Notes under the pieces: generated by a model
Told to the model about the DNA's origin: nothing
Seen by the model: the letters and a program-made list of their open reading frames with translations, nothing else
Database searches by the model: none
Part shown: piece after piece, positions 44,679 through 55,603 of the stretch
Numbering within the stretch: the first letter of the stretch is position 1
How the letters are laid out: each line of letters begins with the position of its first letter
Translations under genes and position numbers: made by a program
Origin: Nostoc commune NIES-4072
GTDB taxonomy: Bacteria; Cyanobacteriota; Cyanobacteriia; Cyanobacteriales; Nostocaceae
Length of the DNA stretch: 64,000 nucleotides
Direction: 5' to 3'
NCBI RefSeq assembly: GCF_003113895.1
Contig: NZ_BDUD01000001.1
Location: forward strand, 4,103,513 to 4,167,512

Positions 44679-44752
44679 GCAAAGACGCGATAAATCGCCG
44701 TCTTTACAATAATTCAGTCCTTTGTAGAGACGGTGATTTATCGCGTCTCTTA
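44679..44752. repeat. GACGCGATAAATCGC inverted repeat pair
   Basis: AAAGACGCGATAAATCGCCG and, after a spacer, its near complement CGGTGATTTATCGCGTCTCT. A strong hairpin of the dispersed GTAGAGACG family. Confidence 0.75.
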
Positions 44753-44887
44753 CCTTAACCGAACCCTATTGAGGGTATTGGTTTAAGGATAATTATAGGC
44801 TGGGTGAGCGATCGCATAATTTAAATTACCTGGGAAAATACCCACCCAATTCCTAGCCTATCAAGGTGATTTTTGTATTCATTCCCA

Positions 44888-45115
44888 CCTTTTTACTCGA
44901 CAGTTGAGCCTTTTTACTCGACAGTTGAGCCTTTTTACTCGACAGTTGAGCCTTTTTACTCGACAGTTGAGCCTTTTTACTCGACAGTTGAGCCTTTTTA
45001 CTCGACAGTTGAGCCTTTTTGCTCGACAGTTGAGCCTTTTTACTTGACAGTTGAGCCTTTTTACTCGGAAGTTGAGCCTTTTTACTTGACAGTTGAGCCT
45101 TTTTACTCGGAAGTT
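44888..45115. repeat. 21-bp tandem repeat array, about 11 units
   Basis: Unit CCTTTTTACTCGACAGTTGAG, eleven copies, the first six identical and the last five with C/T and GACAG/GGAAG variants. Because 21 is divisible by three, long frames stay open on both strands (heptads such as SSKKAQL on minus, FYSTVEP on plus). There is no ribosome site or conserved flank, so I treat it as a minisatellite rather than a gene. Confidence 0.9.
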
Positions 45116-45226
45116 CGTACACAAGAGCCGAAACTCTGGTTTTGAGGTAGGGGCAATTCATGAATTGCCCCAAAGCACGTCTAGTTTTGCGGATGAAAAA
45201 CTATTCTAACGACAGAAGACAATCTA

Positions 45227-46697
<1,471 letters not shown>

Positions 46698-46740
46698 ATG
46701 GATGTAGTGTACCACCTTCGTTATATCTAGGGGCAAGGGT

Positions 46741-47035
46741 GTTAAAACAATTCGCAATTCGCAATTCGCAATTCGCAATTACGTTTTGTAACGGGGATTT
46801 AGACCCCGCCACAAAACTTGCGGCTTGTTAGAAGCCGGGGACTTCAACCCGCCGAAGTTTGTTAAAACAATTCGCAATTCGCAATGGGCTTCGCCCCGCT
46901 ACGCTAACGCAATTCGCAATGGGCTAACGCTCCGCTAACGCAATGACGCTCGTTCCTCGCTAACGCAATTACGCTTTGTGACGGGGATTTAGATTTGGGC
47001 ATCAAAACACGCTGCTTGATGAAGCAGGGAAATTT
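46741..47035. repeat. Two adjacent CAATTCGCAAT-type dispersed elements
   Basis: Copy 1 (46748-46860) is flanked by GTTAAAA on both sides. It contains CAATTCGCAATTCGCAATT, ACGTTTTGTAACGGGGATTT and AGCCGGGGACTTCAACCC. Copy 2 starts at 46868 with the same opening and the GGGCTAACGC/TCCGCTAACG modules. The 62411-62573 element in a kinase gene has the same modules and TTAAA flanks. Confidence 0.8.
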
Positions 47036-47045
47036 AACACAAAAA

Positions 47046-48896
47046 TTACGAATTACAAAGTTGTTCAATTAACTCAATAATTTGTTGATAATACTGGATA
47101 TTTCCTTCTTGATAATACAAGTCTGCTGATTTCTGGAAATCTGTAATTGCTCGTTGATAGTCTCCTAGATTGCGGTAGACATCTGCCCTAAGAATGTAAG
47201 CTGAAGCCCAATTAGGCTGACGTAGCAAGGCTTGGTTTAAGTCTGCAAGCGCCCCTTGTAAGTCTCCCAATAGAGAACGGCTACGACCCCGATTGTACCA
47301 GTCTTCAGCAAAGCTAGGGTCGATCGCGATCGCCCGACTATAATCTTCTATTGCCCCTTGATAATCTTCTAGGGCATAGTGAGCATTAGCCCGATCGCTG
47401 TAAAATGCAGCAGATTGGGGATTTATTTGTAATGCTTGGGTGTAATCTGCGATCGCATTTTCATATTCTTCTAAAGCGTAATGGGTAGAACCTCGGTTGT
47501 AATATGCTTCAACTAAATCGGGATTAATTTCTAATGCTTGATTATAATCTGCGATCGCTCCTTGTTCATCTCCCAAAAGACGACGAGCATTTCCTCGATT
47601 GCAGTACGCTTGCGAAAATTCCGGAACCAACTCTATTGCTTGGGTGTTATCATCAATTGCTCCCTGTAAATCTTGCAATGCTTCACGAGCAATCCCCCGA
47701 CCGTAATAAGCTGCGGCTAAGTTATCATTTAATTGCAATGCCCGATCGTAATCTTTAATTGCTCCTTTATGATCTCCTAAAGAACGACGAGCCGCCGCGC
47801 GATCGCAATATCCTTCTGCTAAATTAGGATTGAGTTGTAATAAGCGATTACTATCTTCAATTGCACCTTGATAATTTCCCAGTCGGCGACGAGCATTCGC
47901 CCGAAAGCCGTATACTAAAGCTAGAGTCGGATTTTCTTTTAACGCTTGATCATAATCTGCGATCGCACCCTCATAATCCCCAAGGGTACTACGAATTAGA
48001 CCTCGCTCAGAATAAGCTTGCACATCATCAGGATTGAACTTTAATGCTTGGTTAAAATCCTCAATTGCTCGGTGATATTCTTTGAGATGAGCAAGAACCA
48101 GTCCCCGATTGTAATATGCTCCGGCAAACTTAGGATTGATTTCTAGGGCGCGGTTGTAATTAGCGATCGCACTTTGATACTCTGCTAAAGAGTAGTAGGC
48201 ATTACCTCGATTATGATAAGCCTCTGCCAAGTTTGGATCTAATTGTAATGCTCGGTCGTGGTCAGTGATCGCTTCGTGAAAATTTCCTAAGATATGGTGA
48301 ATATTACCCCGATTGCTGTACGCTGCGGCAAAATTGGGATGCCACTGTAAAGCTTGTTGAAAATCAGCGATCGCACCTTGATGATCGCCGCTTTCAAAAC
48401 AAGCGACACCTCGATTATGATAAGCATTGGCAATATCAACATTGATATTATCAGCTAACTGGGTACTAGTTTCTATTGTTTGGATATAATCAGCGATCGC
48501 TTTATCGTATTTTTCTAAGGCAAAGTAAGCATTACCCCGGCTGTGGTAAGATTGGGCGAGATTGGGATCGATTTGTAATGCTTGGTTATAGTCTGCGATT
48601 GCTCCTTTGTAATCAGCTAAAAAGTAACGTGCATTACCTCGGTGATAATAGGCTGTGGCAAAATTGGGATTGATTTCTATAGCGCGATTAAAATCTGCGA
48701 TCGCACCACGATAATCTTTGAGTTGACTACTTAGAATAATCCCCCGATTATGGTAAGCTTCCGCATAGTTAGGATTGAGCTTGATTGCTTCGGTGTAAGC
48801 TGCGTAACCCTCTGGGGTTGCCGGAGGCATCGCCTCTTGATAATTCCCTTGCAAATTGTGGTTTAATCCTTGGTTTAATAATTCTTCAGTATTCAT
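47046..48896 (-). CDS. Multi-TPR protein
   Basis: 616 residues, almost entirely tetratricopeptide repeats: about sixteen 34-residue units of the form AYYNRG..Y..L.....AI.DYNQAL.I.P. A short N-terminal segment (NTEELLNQGLNHNLQGNYQE) and a C-terminal helix (IQYYQQIIELIEQL) cap the solenoid. No signal peptide or other domain is present, so it is a cytoplasmic scaffold of unknown partner. The start codon overlaps the stop of a short upstream frame (ATGA). Confidence 0.93.
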   Translation of the reverse strand: MNTEELLNQGLNHNLQGNYQEAMPPATPEGYAAYTEAIKLNPNYAEAYHNRGIILSSQLKDYRGAIADFNRAIEINPNFATAYYHRGNARYFLADYKGAIADYNQALQIDPNLAQSYHSRGNAYFALEKYDKAIADYIQTIETSTQLADNINVDIANAYHNRGVACFESGDHQGAIADFQQALQWHPNFAAAYSNRGNIHHILGNFHEAITDHDRALQLDPNLAEAYHNRGNAYYSLAEYQSAIANYNRALEINPKFAGAYYNRGLVLAHLKEYHRAIEDFNQALKFNPDDVQAYSERGLIRSTLGDYEGAIADYDQALKENPTLALVYGFRANARRRLGNYQGAIEDSNRLLQLNPNLAEGYCDRAAARRSLGDHKGAIKDYDRALQLNDNLAAAYYGRGIAREALQDLQGAIDDNTQAIELVPEFSQAYCNRGNARRLLGDEQGAIADYNQALEINPDLVEAYYNRGSTHYALEEYENAIADYTQALQINPQSAAFYSDRANAHYALEDYQGAIEDYSRAIAIDPSFAEDWYNRGRSRSLLGDLQGALADLNQALLRQPNWASAYILRADVYRNLGDYQRAITDFQKSADLYYQEGNIQYYQQIIELIEQLCNS

Positions 48897-49018
48897 ATAA
48901 TTTTTTGGTTCTTCAGTCTTTTTAAGCCTTCAGGTTTTAAATCACCGTTATCTTCAGATGCGTCTTTTAACATTCTTTCTATTTCATCTGTTGTCACTAT
49001 ACCTTTAGATGCTACACC
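48893..49018 (-). pseudogene. Short coding remnant coupled to the TPR gene
   Basis: A 41-codon open stretch encoding VASKGIVTTDEIERMLKDAS then EDNGDLKPEGLKRLKNQK, ending at a TGA that overlaps the TPR ATG. There is no start codon except an internal ATG. Composition looks protein-like, so it may be the 3' end of a lost upstream gene. Family unknown. Confidence 0.35.
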
Positions 49019-49824
49019 TCACATCTTGCACCTGACCGAACAAACCCGTAAAAGGCAAATAAGGAGTGCAAAAATATAATAGAATTATTTTAGCTGATAC
49101 AGCTTTTGGGAGTGTAGAATTTCTTCACGATGTACGCAAGTTTAGATATCATGCGGTTACAGGTGTAGCTATTAATCACAAGATTTATTTTATGAATACT
49201 CAACTCATTTTCTCATGATTTGAAAAATACTTAACACAGCCAATTACTGTTATTAGTTTCAGCAATGTCCTTTGGGTACGCCACTTTGATATAGTACTTA
49301 AATACTATAAATAAGACTTATATGACACTCGTGATGTGCGAAAATAGCCGTTTTCGGCATTATTTGGCTAGACTACATCGTAAAATTTTTTGTTACTCTA
49401 AGTCAGAAGAAATGCTGAAACACTCTATTAGACTGGTTTACATTATCTCAAGTATGGTTCCGTGCCACTCAACATGTGCGGCACTTGTCGGATTGCAGCG
49501 ATCGCATGATTCATACTTGGATTCAGCAACGCCGTAAATCTTTGTTGTGCGATCGCTCAATTGCCTCATTGCTCAATCTCTAAGATTTTCTTTTGCGCTG
49601 ATTTTTTTTATAATTTTTGACTTAGTAAAGGAATTTCAATACAAAATTAGCTGATTGCATCCAATCCACTGATTCTTGCAAATAAATCTTGATGGTAGCG
49701 ATCGCAGCTTATAACCATCACTTTATTAAATTATGGGTGGGACAACTTCCTACTCCCTTAAACAGTAGAAAAAGATTTCACCCTTGCAGGCTTTCAAAGT
49801 TACGTCGAGACCTTCTATAAAGCG
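49019..49824. other. Intergenic region with partial MITE end
   Basis: About 800 bases. A lone GGCGTTGCTGAATCC-type end (complement, 49508-49534) marks a broken MITE. A 71-codon frame at 49322 overlaps it and looks like chance. The 5' part of the GMC gene should lie here but does not. Confidence 0.5.
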
Positions 49825-51474
49825 GTGGAGAAAAATCCCAACTCTCCTTATCCCGCTAACTCCAATGTTCAAAGCCCCACTGATTACAAAGACTATTTTA
49901 TAGAGCTAGGTCCCATGCCCCTTTCGGGTTCCTATACAAGGGTTCTGGGCGGGACAACCATGCACTGGGAAGCAAAAACCCCACGGATGTTACCGGAAGA
50001 TTTCAAGTTATTGACTCACTACGGCCAGGGTCTTGACTGGCCAATTGAGTATCAAGACCTTGAGCCGTACTACCGCAAAGCCGAGTACGAAATGGGGGTT
50101 TGTGGGGACGTAGATGAGCAAAAACAACTAGGCATCGAATTTCCAGATGGCTATGTTTTTCCTATGGAAAAGCTTCCCCCCTCTTACTTGGATCAAAAAG
50201 TCATTGAGAAAGTTAATGGGACTAAAGTTGAACTGTATGGCACAACCCATACATTAAGCTTTTCTACTTTTCCTCAAGCTCGCAATGGAGTACCCAATCC
50301 TAAATACGATGCTGGTAACCGCTTCGTTCCCGACGGAGTAACCAGTGTCCCTCCTGTTCAGTTTGGAGAACGTTGCCAAGGAAACGCTAACTGTGTTCCT
50401 ATCTGTCCGGTTCAAGCGAAGTATGATGCTCGCAGAACTTTAGGTAAAGCCTTTGCAACCGGTCGGGTTCATGTACTCTACCAAGCGGTAGCTTATCGGG
50501 TAGAATATAACCACGAAAACGGTCACATCAGTGCCATTCACTATAAGCATTATGAGAATTCCAATTCTAGTGAGTACACTACAGGAATCGCTAGAGGAAC
50601 ATTATTTGTCTTAGCGACTAATGCGGTCGAAAACGCTCGCCTATTGCTCGGCTCTGAGTTGCCTAACACCAGTGGAATGATCGGGCGACATTTAATGGAT
50701 CACCCTTTCACGTTAGCTTGGGCTTTGATGCCTGAAGTGACTGGCACTATGCGAGGGCCTCTGGTGACATCAGGAATTGGAACATTTCGTAAAGGCGATT
50801 TTCGTAAATTACAATCTGCCTTCGCGGTAGATATTCATAATGATGGTTGGGGATGGGCAACAGGATCGCCCAAGGGTGAAGTCGAAGATGCAGTTGACAA
50901 TAAAAACAAATATGGCCAAGAACTTCGCCAGACATTGATTAGTCGAATTTCACGACAACTGCTGCTGGCTTTCATGTGTGAATTACTCCCCGAGTACGGT
51001 AACCGAGTAACCATAGATCCAAGGCACAAGGATAAACTGGGTAATTATCGTCCCGTTATTAACTTCAACCTACCCGACTACAGTCGCAGAACCCTTGCAT
51101 ACACCAGAAAAGTTTCTCGTGTAATCTTCGGGCGTTTAGGAGCAGAAGATTTTACTAACTACGATCCTAAAGACCCCGCCTATTTTGAGTTTGAGGGTGA
51201 AGGTTACGTATACAAAGGCGGAAACCACTTTTCGGGAACTCATATTATGGGAACAACGCGATCCAATTCAGTTGTTGATAGTTATCTGCGTTCTTGGGAT
51301 CATCAAAATCTTTACCTAGTCGGCGCAGGAAGTATGCCAACCATTGGTAGTTCAAATACAACATTGACCGTTGCCGCGCTGAGTTTTAGAGCTGCCGAGC
51401 AGATGCTTAAAGAATTAAATTCTTATAATTTGCAAACCAGTAATTTGCAAACAAGTAATTTGCAAGCTATTTAA
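49825..51474 (+). pseudogene. GMC oxidoreductase lacking its N-terminal FAD-binding segment
   Basis: About 549 residues remain of a GMC-type flavoprotein oxidoreductase. Visible features are the GMC_N region LGGTTMHWEAKTPRML, an unusual Cys motif ERCQGNANCVPICPVQAKYD in the middle, and the C-terminal catalytic segment GNHFSGTHIMGTTRSNS with GSMPTIGSSNTTLTVAAL. The GxGxxG dinucleotide fold that starts this family is absent. The frame continues upstream (DFTLAGFQSYVETFYKA) only to an in-frame TAA near 49760, so a start at GTG 49825 is formal. It ends in three SNLQT repeats. Probably inactive. Confidence 0.8.
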
Positions 51475-51599
51475 GGGCGTGTTATCAATTAAGATTACGT
51501 TCATCAGAGAAAGGCTTTGGGCGCGGTTTGAATGCAAAATTTATGAGGGCTGAAATTCAGCCCTAAATAGTGTTCTACGGCTATTTGATGATACGCCCT
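51475..51599. mobile_element. 125-bp MITE with AGGGCGT ends
   Basis: AGGGCGTGTTATCAATTA at the left is matched by the complement of TATTTGATGATACGCCCT at the right. A palindrome GGGCTGAAATTCAGCCC lies at 51548-51564. It begins directly after the GMC stop codon. No target duplication is obvious. Confidence 0.65.
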
Positions 51600-51641
51600 A
51601 GTACCCCTTACACAGTCGAAAAAACATTGCGAGTAGACATT

Positions 51642-51839
51642 ATGACTACAGTCTCCGATAGCTTAAAGTTGATTACAACGGTCGATCAATTAAAGTACTA
51701 TCTCATACAGGCAATGAAGATAGAACATGCAACCATTCCCCCTTATATGACAGCGCTTTATTCCATTAAACCCGGAACAAATTTAGAAGCTTTCCATATT
51801 ATCCGGGCGGTTGCTGTAGAAGAAAAACCTCTAAAATAA
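51642..51839 (+). pseudogene. Ferritin-like (VioB-type) protein, N-terminal fragment
   Basis: From the ATG at 51642 the frame encodes 65 residues: TTVDQLKYYLIQAMKIEHAT then IPPYMTALYSIKPGTN and FHIIRAVAVEE. This is the start of the ferritin-like domain found in VioB/iminophenylpyruvate-dimer-synthase-related proteins, with the first metal-ligand helices (E in KIEHA). After VEE the sequence becomes KPLK and stops, where homologues continue into the second helix pair. The gene is therefore 3' truncated. Confidence 0.75.
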
Positions 51840-51893
51840 GACTCATCTTTGAGCCTGACAAAATAGCAACAATTCCTAGTTTTAAGACCAAAC

Positions 51894-52562
51894 ATGAGTA
51901 TTACATCTTGGTTTCGTAGACTCTCTACTATTGCCATCGGGATTATCGTTAGCCTAACGATCTTTACTTTGCCCGCTAACGCTTTCGTTGCGACAGATTA
52001 CCAAAAGTTGCTTTTGACAAACGCCTGTGTTAATTGCGATCTATCGAAAGCCGATTTATCAGGTAAAGATTTGTATGCCAGTGCACTTGATGGAGCAAAT
52101 CTATCAGAAGCCAATCTCTCTGGCGCCCTACTCAATGACGCAAAACTCAAAGGAGCTAATTTAAAAAAAGCCAATTTATCGGGAGCCATACTCATGGGGG
52201 TAACCTTGTCAGATGCCGATCTAACGGAGGCTAATCTTTCTCAAGCAGATTTATATAATGCCCTTCTGAGTAAGACAAAGTTGTTAAATGCGGATTTAAC
52301 GGGTGCAGATTTAACAGAAGCCATTATCTCTGATGCAGATTTGTCTAATGCTGTAGGGAAAAATGCCAAGTTAAGGGCAGCAATTCTCTCTCGAGCTATT
52401 CTATCGGGAGCAGATTTGTCCAATACCTTCATGAGAAATACAAAGTTATCACAAGCCAAGCTGAATGGAACTAAGCTATCTGGGGCAGATTTATCTAATT
52501 CTTTGATGCCTGACGGAACTACCTATAATGGAGACGTCACTAAGTTTGGTGCTTTGCAGTGA
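51894..52562 (+). CDS. Secreted pentapeptide-repeat protein
   Basis: 222 residues. The signal peptide (RLSTIAIGIIVSLTIFTLPA then NA) is followed by CVNC and about 29 consecutive A(D/N)LXX pentapeptides (LSEANLSGALLNDAKLKGAN). It shares the order signal peptide, NAC(x)xC, repeats with the protein at 6398. It is intact, unlike its neighbours, and sits in the oxidase cluster. Export is likely; function is unknown. Confidence 0.9.
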   Translation: MSITSWFRRLSTIAIGIIVSLTIFTLPANAFVATDYQKLLLTNACVNCDLSKADLSGKDLYASALDGANLSEANLSGALLNDAKLKGANLKKANLSGAILMGVTLSDADLTEANLSQADLYNALLSKTKLLNADLTGADLTEAIISDADLSNAVGKNAKLRAAILSRAILSGADLSNTFMRNTKLSQAKLNGTKLSGADLSNSLMPDGTTYNGDVTKFGALQ

Positions 52563-53346
52563 GACTTGAGTCCTGCTTTAGCGTGAGTTGAAAACCTGAA
52601 AATTCAAAAAAATGTAGGGTGGGTTAGTACAATTTCGTAACCCACCATGCGCGAACATTGTTGTAAAGCATTGCCAAAACTTGCTCTTATGAGAAGGCAA
52701 ATTTAAGGAAGTTTGGCTCAAAAAAAGAATTCTCATTAACCCAAAGAGAATCTTGATAAGGGATTAAAAATATAGAAACTGATGTAAAGGAAAAGAGCAT
52801 GGCGATCGCCAAAATTCTTCTGCAACTTTTTCCACAATAAACTTTTGTTAATCATTGCCATTCCTAGACAAAAATTGTCCCAATTTATTCATCTTCTTGA
52901 GCTAGTGCGATCGTTCCTGTCTATGTAATCAATTAAGTATCTTTTTGCAAACGTGACGCCAAATCTATATCTGAATTCCAATTCAAGATATATTTTTACT
53001 GTGGAATAAGTTTAGTTAAAAAATACTAATTTTTATCTATATCAATTCTTTGTTACTCAATACTTTAAAAAATGAACTTTGTAAGATGCTAAAAATTTTA
53101 TTAAGCTATTAACTGATTATGAAAGTATAAATTAAAGTGATTTTAAATATTAGAGAATTTTAGTACTTTCAGCAGTAGCACTTTCATCTCCAATAATAAG
53201 ATGATTTCTCAAATTAAGATTTGGTAAATAGTTTTTTCACTTTAACGAGCAATAATCAAGTTTAATTTGTTTTAGCTGCTCATTGTAAACACAGTATTAA
53301 CTTGCAAAAATCGAAAAAACTAATATTTTTTTGGGATAACTAAACT
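52563..53346. other. Long intergenic region
   Basis: About 780 AT-rich bases with only the hairpin at 52618-52646 near the start. No gene or element seen. The right end should hold the promoter for the isomerase/NTF2 genes. Confidence 0.5.
52618..52646 (+). terminator. Hairpin after pentapeptide gene
   Basis: GGTGGGTTA (52618-52626) and TAACCCACC (52638-52646), a 9-bp perfect stem with an 11-base loop, 55 bases after the stop. No T-run follows. GTAGGGTGGGTTA...TAACCCACC is also a common dispersed motif in cyanobacteria. Confidence 0.55.
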
Positions 53347-54459
53347 ATGTTGAAACAACAAGGAAAACGTAAGATGAGTAACTCTACAGGTTGTAATCAA
53401 TTCAAGTATATTGGTCGCTTATTAGTTGTGTTAGTGGCATTAGTATTTTTCGGGATGACTTACTTTAATTATCCTGCCACTGCCGCTACAAATAGGGACA
53501 AAAACTCATATTTAGTGTCTTTAGTTCCGCCTTCAAAGACAACACCTATATTCGATCCAGCAAAAGTTTCTTTGGGCATTACGCCCACGGGTTGGAGCAA
53601 TGGTGACGATCCTAGTATTGATCTCTATCCTCGTATTCCTTATCAGCAGATTCTGAGTGAAATAGCACTCTCCGGCTTCAAAGGGTCGCAAACATCAGGT
53701 AAGTATCCAGAAGATATCGGAGTTTTGAAAAGAGAGTTAAAACTTCGTAACTTGACTATTTCTGAACCTTGGGTAGGGACTGAATTCACTGTAGGAAAGA
53801 CAGATGAAACCTGGGCTGAATTCAAGAAACAGGTGCAATTTATGAAACAAATTGGTGGTAGCAAAAGTATTGTGGTAGCGGAATTGGGTAACGCAGTTCA
53901 TCAACAGCCAGTTGCACCTTTGCCTAACAGACCAAAGTTTACTGACGAGCAATGGAATGCTTTGACTCAAGGGTTGAATCAACTTGGTAAAAAAGCAAAG
54001 GAGGAAGGTATGCAAATATCTTACCATCCCCATATTGGTACAGGAGTAGAAAACTTGGCTGATATAGATCGCTTGATGGCAAATACCAATCCCGAATATG
54101 TTAATTTGCTGCTCGATACTGGTCATTTATACTACGCAGGAGTTGATCCTCTGGAAGTAACAAAGAAATATGCCGATCGCATCAAGCACGTTCACCTAAA
54201 AAATATTCGTCAGCCTGTTTTAGATGAGTCCATCAAAAAAGGTTGGAGCTTTTTAGGTTCGATCAAAAAAGGTGTGTTTACTGTTCCAGGAGACACTAAA
54301 GAAGGTGCAATTGAATTTAAACCAATTTTAAATGAGCTTGCTAATGCCAACTATGAAGGATGGCTCATAGTGGAAGCAGAACAAGATCCTAACAAAACAA
54401 ATCCTTTGAAAAACGCACTAATAGCTCGTAGTTATCTACGTGATGTGACTGGTTTATAA
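53347..54459 (+). CDS. Exported IolE-like TIM-barrel isomerase/dehydratase
   Basis: 370 residues. An N-terminal hydrophobic segment (RLLVVLVALVFFGMTYFNY) followed by ATAAT suggests a signal peptide or anchor. The rest is an AP-endonuclease-2/xylose-isomerase-like barrel resembling inosose dehydratase IolE (VSLGITPTGWSNGDDPSIDL). Likely metal and substrate residues are in SYHPHIGTGVE, LLLDTGHLYYAG, IKHVHLKNI and WLIVEAEQD. An envelope location is unusual for this family. The substrate is unknown but is probably a cyclitol or keto-sugar. Confidence 0.85.
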   Translation: MLKQQGKRKMSNSTGCNQFKYIGRLLVVLVALVFFGMTYFNYPATAATNRDKNSYLVSLVPPSKTTPIFDPAKVSLGITPTGWSNGDDPSIDLYPRIPYQQILSEIALSGFKGSQTSGKYPEDIGVLKRELKLRNLTISEPWVGTEFTVGKTDETWAEFKKQVQFMKQIGGSKSIVVAELGNAVHQQPVAPLPNRPKFTDEQWNALTQGLNQLGKKAKEEGMQISYHPHIGTGVENLADIDRLMANTNPEYVNLLLDTGHLYYAGVDPLEVTKKYADRIKHVHLKNIRQPVLDESIKKGWSFLGSIKKGVFTVPGDTKEGAIEFKPILNELANANYEGWLIVEAEQDPNKTNPLKNALIARSYLRDVTGL

Positions 54460-54676
54460 GCTATTTCAGCAACTATCAGTAGGTCAATTCAAAATTCAAA
54501 AGATAAAGATTATGAATTTTGAATTGATTTACTACATCCTTAGGGCTTTTATAGTTATTTCATCGGCAAATTCGTTTTGCAGTGTCATATTCTCTATTGC
54601 GAAGAGCGAAATATGATGGAATTTGCCCAATAGATGCAAATAAGATAATTAAACATTATTTCAACGGAGAATAGGA

Positions 54677-55069
54677 ATGAAATCGAGTGATAAAGAAAAG
54701 ATCAGAAGTGTCTTTGAAGAAGTATATGCCGCTAATGTTAAATCTGAAGATTTATGTGGTTACGGCGAAATGTATACAGAAGATGCTCTTTGGATGGCGC
54801 CGAATGTCGCCGATCGCGTTGGGATTAATGACATTGTTGAAGGCTTTAGCGAACAGATTGCTAACAACAAGATCGATCCAATTTTCACTGCCGAAGAAAT
54901 TGAAGTCATTGGCGATTTTGGTTATGTCTTAGGAATTTCTATTGCCACAATTCACCCAAAAGATGGTAGTCCATCAAAACTGGTTAAATTTCGGGCATTA
55001 TGGTTAATGAAAAAACAGGATAATAACTGGAAAATTAGTCGTCAAATTTGGAATAATAAACCCTTGTAA
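54677..55069 (+). CDS. SnoaL/NTF2-like protein 1
   Basis: 130 residues with the cone-shaped NTF2 fold: YTEDALWMAPN, FSEQIANNKIDPIFTAEEIE, FGYVLGISIATI and the closing KKQDNNWKISRQIWNNK. Members act as small isomerases, cyclases, hydratases or binding modules. Which one cannot be read from sequence. A second copy of the fold follows 35 bases downstream. Confidence 0.85.
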   Translation: MKSSDKEKIRSVFEEVYAANVKSEDLCGYGEMYTEDALWMAPNVADRVGINDIVEGFSEQIANNKIDPIFTAEEIEVIGDFGYVLGISIATIHPKDGSPSKLVKFRALWLMKKQDNNWKISRQIWNNKPL

Positions 55070-55103
55070 TACTTCGATTTTACAACTTTTGGAGAATTGT
55101 AAA

Positions 55104-55508
55104 ATGAACAAATGTAAAAAGGGCAAAGAAGAATATCGCGAGATTATTGACTATTATTTCCGCTCCTTTGGAACAGGTGACTTTTTAAAGGTACAGTTTT
55201 CTTCTGAGATTCAATTTCTTAGCCCGATTAGTGAAAGGACTATCAATGGGCGTGAAGAAGTTGTGCGTTTTGTTAGCGGTGTTGCAACTCGTGTTTCTGA
55301 GGTGAACGTACTATCTATTACTATTCAATATCCGAGAGCAAGCGGTGTATGGCAGATGAAGACAACAAAAGGAACTCTATATACTCTGCACAACTTCTTC
55401 CGTCTTGATGAGGAAGGGATTGTGTATATATGGCCTATGTTCGATCCCAAAGCTATCATAGATAATCCTGAAGGTTTGCTTCAGTGGCTTACAGGCAACG
55501 GATACTAA
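55104..55508 (+). CDS. SnoaL/NTF2-like protein 2
   Basis: 134 residues from the ATG at 55104, which has GGAGA upstream; the longer TTG start is less likely. Features are YREIIDYYFRSFGTGDFLKV, INGREEVVRFVSG and a LHNFFRLDEEGIVYIWPMFD closing strand, consistent with a SnoaL-like fold. It is only weakly similar to the neighbouring NTF2-like protein. It is probably co-transcribed with it. Confidence 0.8.
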   Translation: MNKCKKGKEEYREIIDYYFRSFGTGDFLKVQFSSEIQFLSPISERTINGREEVVRFVSGVATRVSEVNVLSITIQYPRASGVWQMKTTKGTLYTLHNFFRLDEEGIVYIWPMFDPKAIIDNPEGLLQWLTGNGY

Positions 55509-55603
55509 TTTGACGAGAATTAATAGGTAGTAAAATTGCTTTAACTTATTAATTCAAAGTTCATAATTTTTGGATTTAACCAACAATAAACGCAAATTTT
55601 AAC

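Larger units (their letters stand above)
44507..44887. other. Repeat-rich intergenic region
   Basis: Holds a MITE and hairpin repeats. An outer pair, CAATACGGTTCGG near 44520 and CCGAACCCTATTG near 44759, is roughly complementary and may mark a larger composite element that encloses the others. No gene. Confidence 0.5.

Noticed and set aside
44888..45115. Possible CRISPR array
   Set aside because: The 21-bp units are directly adjacent with no unique spacers, and there are no cas genes. It is a minisatellite.
44853..45173. Long frames on both strands across the tandem array as coding genes
   Set aside because: They stay open only because the unit length is a multiple of three. There is no ribosome site and no unique domain.
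49322..49537. 71-codon frame upstream of the GMC gene
   Set aside because: It overlaps a broken MITE end and has no ribosome site or protein-like motif.
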